Source: Candidatus Micrarchaeia archaeon (GTDB lineage: Archaea; Micrarchaeota; Micrarchaeia; Anstonellales; Bilamarchaeaceae). Taken from it: a stretch of DNA of 7,345 nucleotides. A program made the translations under genes and the position numbers. The stretch lies in contig JBAZLI010000051.1 of assembly GCA_041650355.1 (NCBI GenBank), forward strand, positions 1 to 7,345, in the 5' to 3' direction. The notes under the pieces were generated by a model that was given only the letters and a program-made list of their open reading frames with translations, made no database searches and was not told the origin of the DNA. This document shows, piece by piece, positions 5,862-7,345 of the stretch. Position 1 is the first letter of the stretch, and each line of letters opens with the position of its first letter.

Positions 5862-6521
5862 TTAGCCTGAAAGGCGGCTTTCCACCGCAGCCTCGTCACT
5901 GAGCCCGCCCAGCACCACCCTGTCGTCTATGACGAGCGAAGGGACGCCGGTTATGTTGTGGCGGCGCAGGAACACGTTGACGAACTCATAGTCGGTGTCG
6001 CTCGGGAACGCGAACACCTGCATTTCCGGATGGGTCTTGCGAAGCGAGTCGAGGACCCCCCCCTGCGCCCGGCACTGCGGGCAGTCCTCTTTCACCTTGT
6101 AGAAGAACAGCACTGTCCTGTAGGGGGTGCTTCCGCAGTATTTCTCCATCGCGCGCGTGTTGAGGTACAGCGCGGCGTTCGCAAGGTAATACTGCCCCTT
6201 TATCTTCTCATAGTCCGAGTTCATGATGTTGCTCTGCTCATAGTAGCGTATCTTTTCCGATAGCGCATAAGCCCTGGACGCCTTGCTTTCTTCAGTGTTT
6301 GAAACATAGCCGCAAAGCTCTGCAGTGTTGTTGTCCATCACCTGCGAATAAAGGTAAAGGAGCCGCTCGGAGTCCGATTGCAGCCGCAGCTCGTCAACCG
6401 CTTCGCGAAGCTCCCCCGCCCTCATCGAGTCCAGCTGCGTTATGAAAAAAAACCCGAGAAGCGCGATTGCAAGCGTCAGAAGCGCCGCTTTCATGTAAGG
6501 GCTGGATGCTTTGTTTGCCAT
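5862..6521 (-). CDS. Membrane-anchored thioredoxin-fold protein with helical mid-domain
   Basis: A 219-residue protein with one N-terminal membrane segment (about 11-29) after a positively charged start, which by the positive-inside rule puts the rest outside the cytoplasm. Residues 32-128 appear helical and charged, rich in Tyr and Leu, with single cysteines at 70 and 129. Residues 134-219 look like a thioredoxin fold: strand YRTVLFFYKV, active-site-type CPQC at 147-150, strand MQVFAFP, and the cis-proline-type GVPSLVIDD at 192-200. It may reduce, oxidise or isomerise disulfides in envelope proteins, or act as a structural variant. GGAGGT lies ten bases before the ATG, and a second AGGTG is two bases before it. 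It lies 39 bases after the coiled-coil gene and 6 bases before the glycosyltransferase. This helical-plus-thioredoxin layout recalls proteins I associate with DPANN archaea, from memory only. Confidence 0.85.
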   Translation of the reverse strand: MANKASSPYMKAALLTLAIALLGFFFITQLDSMRAGELREAVDELRLQSDSERLLYLYSQVMDNNTAELCGYVSNTEESKASRAYALSEKIRYYEQSNIMNSDYEKIKGQYYLANAALYLNTRAMEKYCGSTPYRTVLFFYKVKEDCPQCRAQGGVLDSLRKTHPEMQVFAFPSDTDYEFVNVFLRRHNITGVPSLVIDDRVVLGGLSDEAAVESRLSG

Positions 6522-6531
6522 ATCACCTAAA

Positions 6532-6537
6532 ACCTCC
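6532..6537 (-). promoter_or_regulatory. Ribosome binding site of the thioredoxin-like gene
   Basis: GGAGGT on the minus strand, ten bases before the ATG at 6521. A second anti-16S match, AGGTG, lies between it and the ATG, so the message offers two overlapping docking options. No TATA-like box lies in the 39-base gap, which favours read-through from the gene upstream. Confidence 0.6.
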
Positions 6538-6560
6538 TGCTAGCGCCCCCTGCCTGCCAA

Positions 6561-7345
6561 TCACGAGTCGCCCTTGTTCTCCTCCCACATCCTTCTTATG
6601 AGCGAGCGGAGCTCCTCCCTCTTGCGCTCGAACTCGCCCTCCTCCTCCTCTGAAAGCCGTATCCTCTCGACAAATGCCGCCTTCTCCTCGCCGCCGTTCC
6701 CTTCCACGCCCGCAGCCGCCTCCCGCATGCCCGCAACGCCGTTTTCAGCGGGCTGCAGCCCGAGTATCTCGCTTTCCTTCAAAAGCCCCCTCACCTTCTC
6801 CTCCAAGGCCGCATGTGCGGTTTCCATTTCCTGAAGCATGGCGGATGCCTTCTGGAGCTCTTCGCCGCCCACCTTCACCGCCATGCCCTTCCCTGCATTC
6901 AGCGCACGCACGCTGTCTGCAATCTTCCTTGAAGCCTCCTCCTGCTTTTTGCGGAGCTCTTCCTGGGCGCTTGCTATCTCCTCTGAAATATCTACATAGT
7001 CGTCTTTTATCTGCTGAAGCCTCTGGACGGTCTCCTGCTGGCTGGAAATCAGCATTGACACCTTGGAAGACTCTTTCTTCACAAGCGATACCGCGTCAGC
7101 CAGGCTTGCCATGGTCGCCGCTTTCTGCCGTTTGGCGTCCTCGCCCATCTTGCGCAGCTCGGCAAGGCGCCGTTTCGCCCCGCCTACCGAGTCCTCGCCG
7201 TCCTTGAGCGCCTCCGCGCGCTTCTCCATCGCGGAAATGCGCTCAGCAAGGCTTTTTTGCTCATCGCCAACCGCCTCAATTGCGGAATCCAGCTCGTTTT
7301 TCAGAACCTTCGCATCCTCAATCTCATTCTGGAGGGCAATCAGCT
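6561..7345 (-). CDS. Coiled-coil protein, N-terminus beyond the window edge (partial)
   Basis: The frame stays open from the TGA at 6561-6563 to the right edge, so the gene begins outside the window; about 260 residues are visible. An internal ATG at 7229 is not a credible start because the coiled-coil pattern continues upstream of it (LDSAIEAVGDEQKSLAERI). Most of the visible part is rich in Glu, Lys, Ala and Leu with heptad-like spacing and almost no proline, typical of a long coiled coil. About two-thirds of the way through the chain breaks into a Gly/Ala-rich linker (GLQPAENGV to EGNGG). A final charged helix then ends in RSLIRRMWEENKGDS. No enzymatic motif or cysteine is seen. It may be an SMC/Rad50-like arm, a cytoskeletal or a scaffold protein; the sequence does not decide. 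It is the first visible gene of the probable leftward operon. Confidence 0.75.
   Translation of the reverse strand, partial: LIALQNEIEDAKVLKNELDSAIEAVGDEQKSLAERISAMEKRAEALKDGEDSVGGAKRRLAELRKMGEDAKRQKAATMASLADAVSLVKKESSKVSMLISSQQETVQRLQQIKDDYVDISEEIASAQEELRKKQEEASRKIADSVRALNAGKGMAVKVGGEELQKASAMLQEMETAHAALEEKVRGLLKESEILGLQPAENGVAGMREAAAGVEGNGGEEKAAFVERIRLSEEEEGEFERKREELRSLIRRMWEENKGDS

Noticed and set aside
6522..6560. Promoter or terminator between the coiled-coil and thioredoxin-like genes
   Set aside because: The 39 bases contain RBS motifs but no AT-rich box and no T-run, so read-through is more likely.

Overview
The window looks like a chromosomal stretch of an archaeon. Supporting evidence is an archaeal-style ScpA kleisin, a stand-alone KaiC/RecA-superfamily ATPase, an archaeal/eukaryotic-type TrpRS, an archaeal-type phosphopantetheine adenylyltransferase fused to a DUF84-type NTPase, and AT-rich boxes placed as archaeal TATA elements. 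Bases are moderately GC-rich and genes are tightly packed. Shine-Dalgarno motifs of the GGTG/GGAGGT type precede several starts. The small compact genes and the thioredoxin-fold protein architecture recall DPANN-type archaea, but I cannot assign a lineage from this window alone.

Layout. On the minus strand at the left is scpA (about 32-880). A 242-base divergent intergenic region follows, holding a TATA box for scpA, two copies of a 21-bp direct repeat 36 bp apart, and a probable promoter for the rightward genes. The rightward block (1123-3481) contains a conserved hypothetical protein of ferredoxin-like appearance, a KaiC-like ATPase whose Walker A lysine is arginine, and trpS, which overlaps the ATPase gene by 8 bp. 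trpS ends tail-to-tail, with a 4-bp overlap, against a leftward block (7345-3478). Read in transcription order, that block is a coiled-coil protein (cut by the window edge), a membrane-anchored thioredoxin-fold protein, a membrane family 2 glycosyltransferase, and the PPAT-NTPase fusion. Gaps in it are 39, 6 and 23 bases with no visible promoter, so it is probably one operon.

How the genes fit together. The rightward block mixes translation (TrpRS) with an uncharacterised ATPase and its small partner. The leftward block pairs an apparently extracytoplasmic redox-type protein with a polysaccharide-synthase-like glycosyltransferase, suggesting envelope work, followed by CoA synthesis and nucleotide house-cleaning. 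I see no rRNA, tRNA, CRISPR array, insertion sequence or phage gene. Most content is housekeeping. The points most worth follow-up are the degenerate nucleotide-binding motif of the KaiC-like protein, the repeat-bearing divergent promoter, and the thioredoxin/glycosyltransferase pair.
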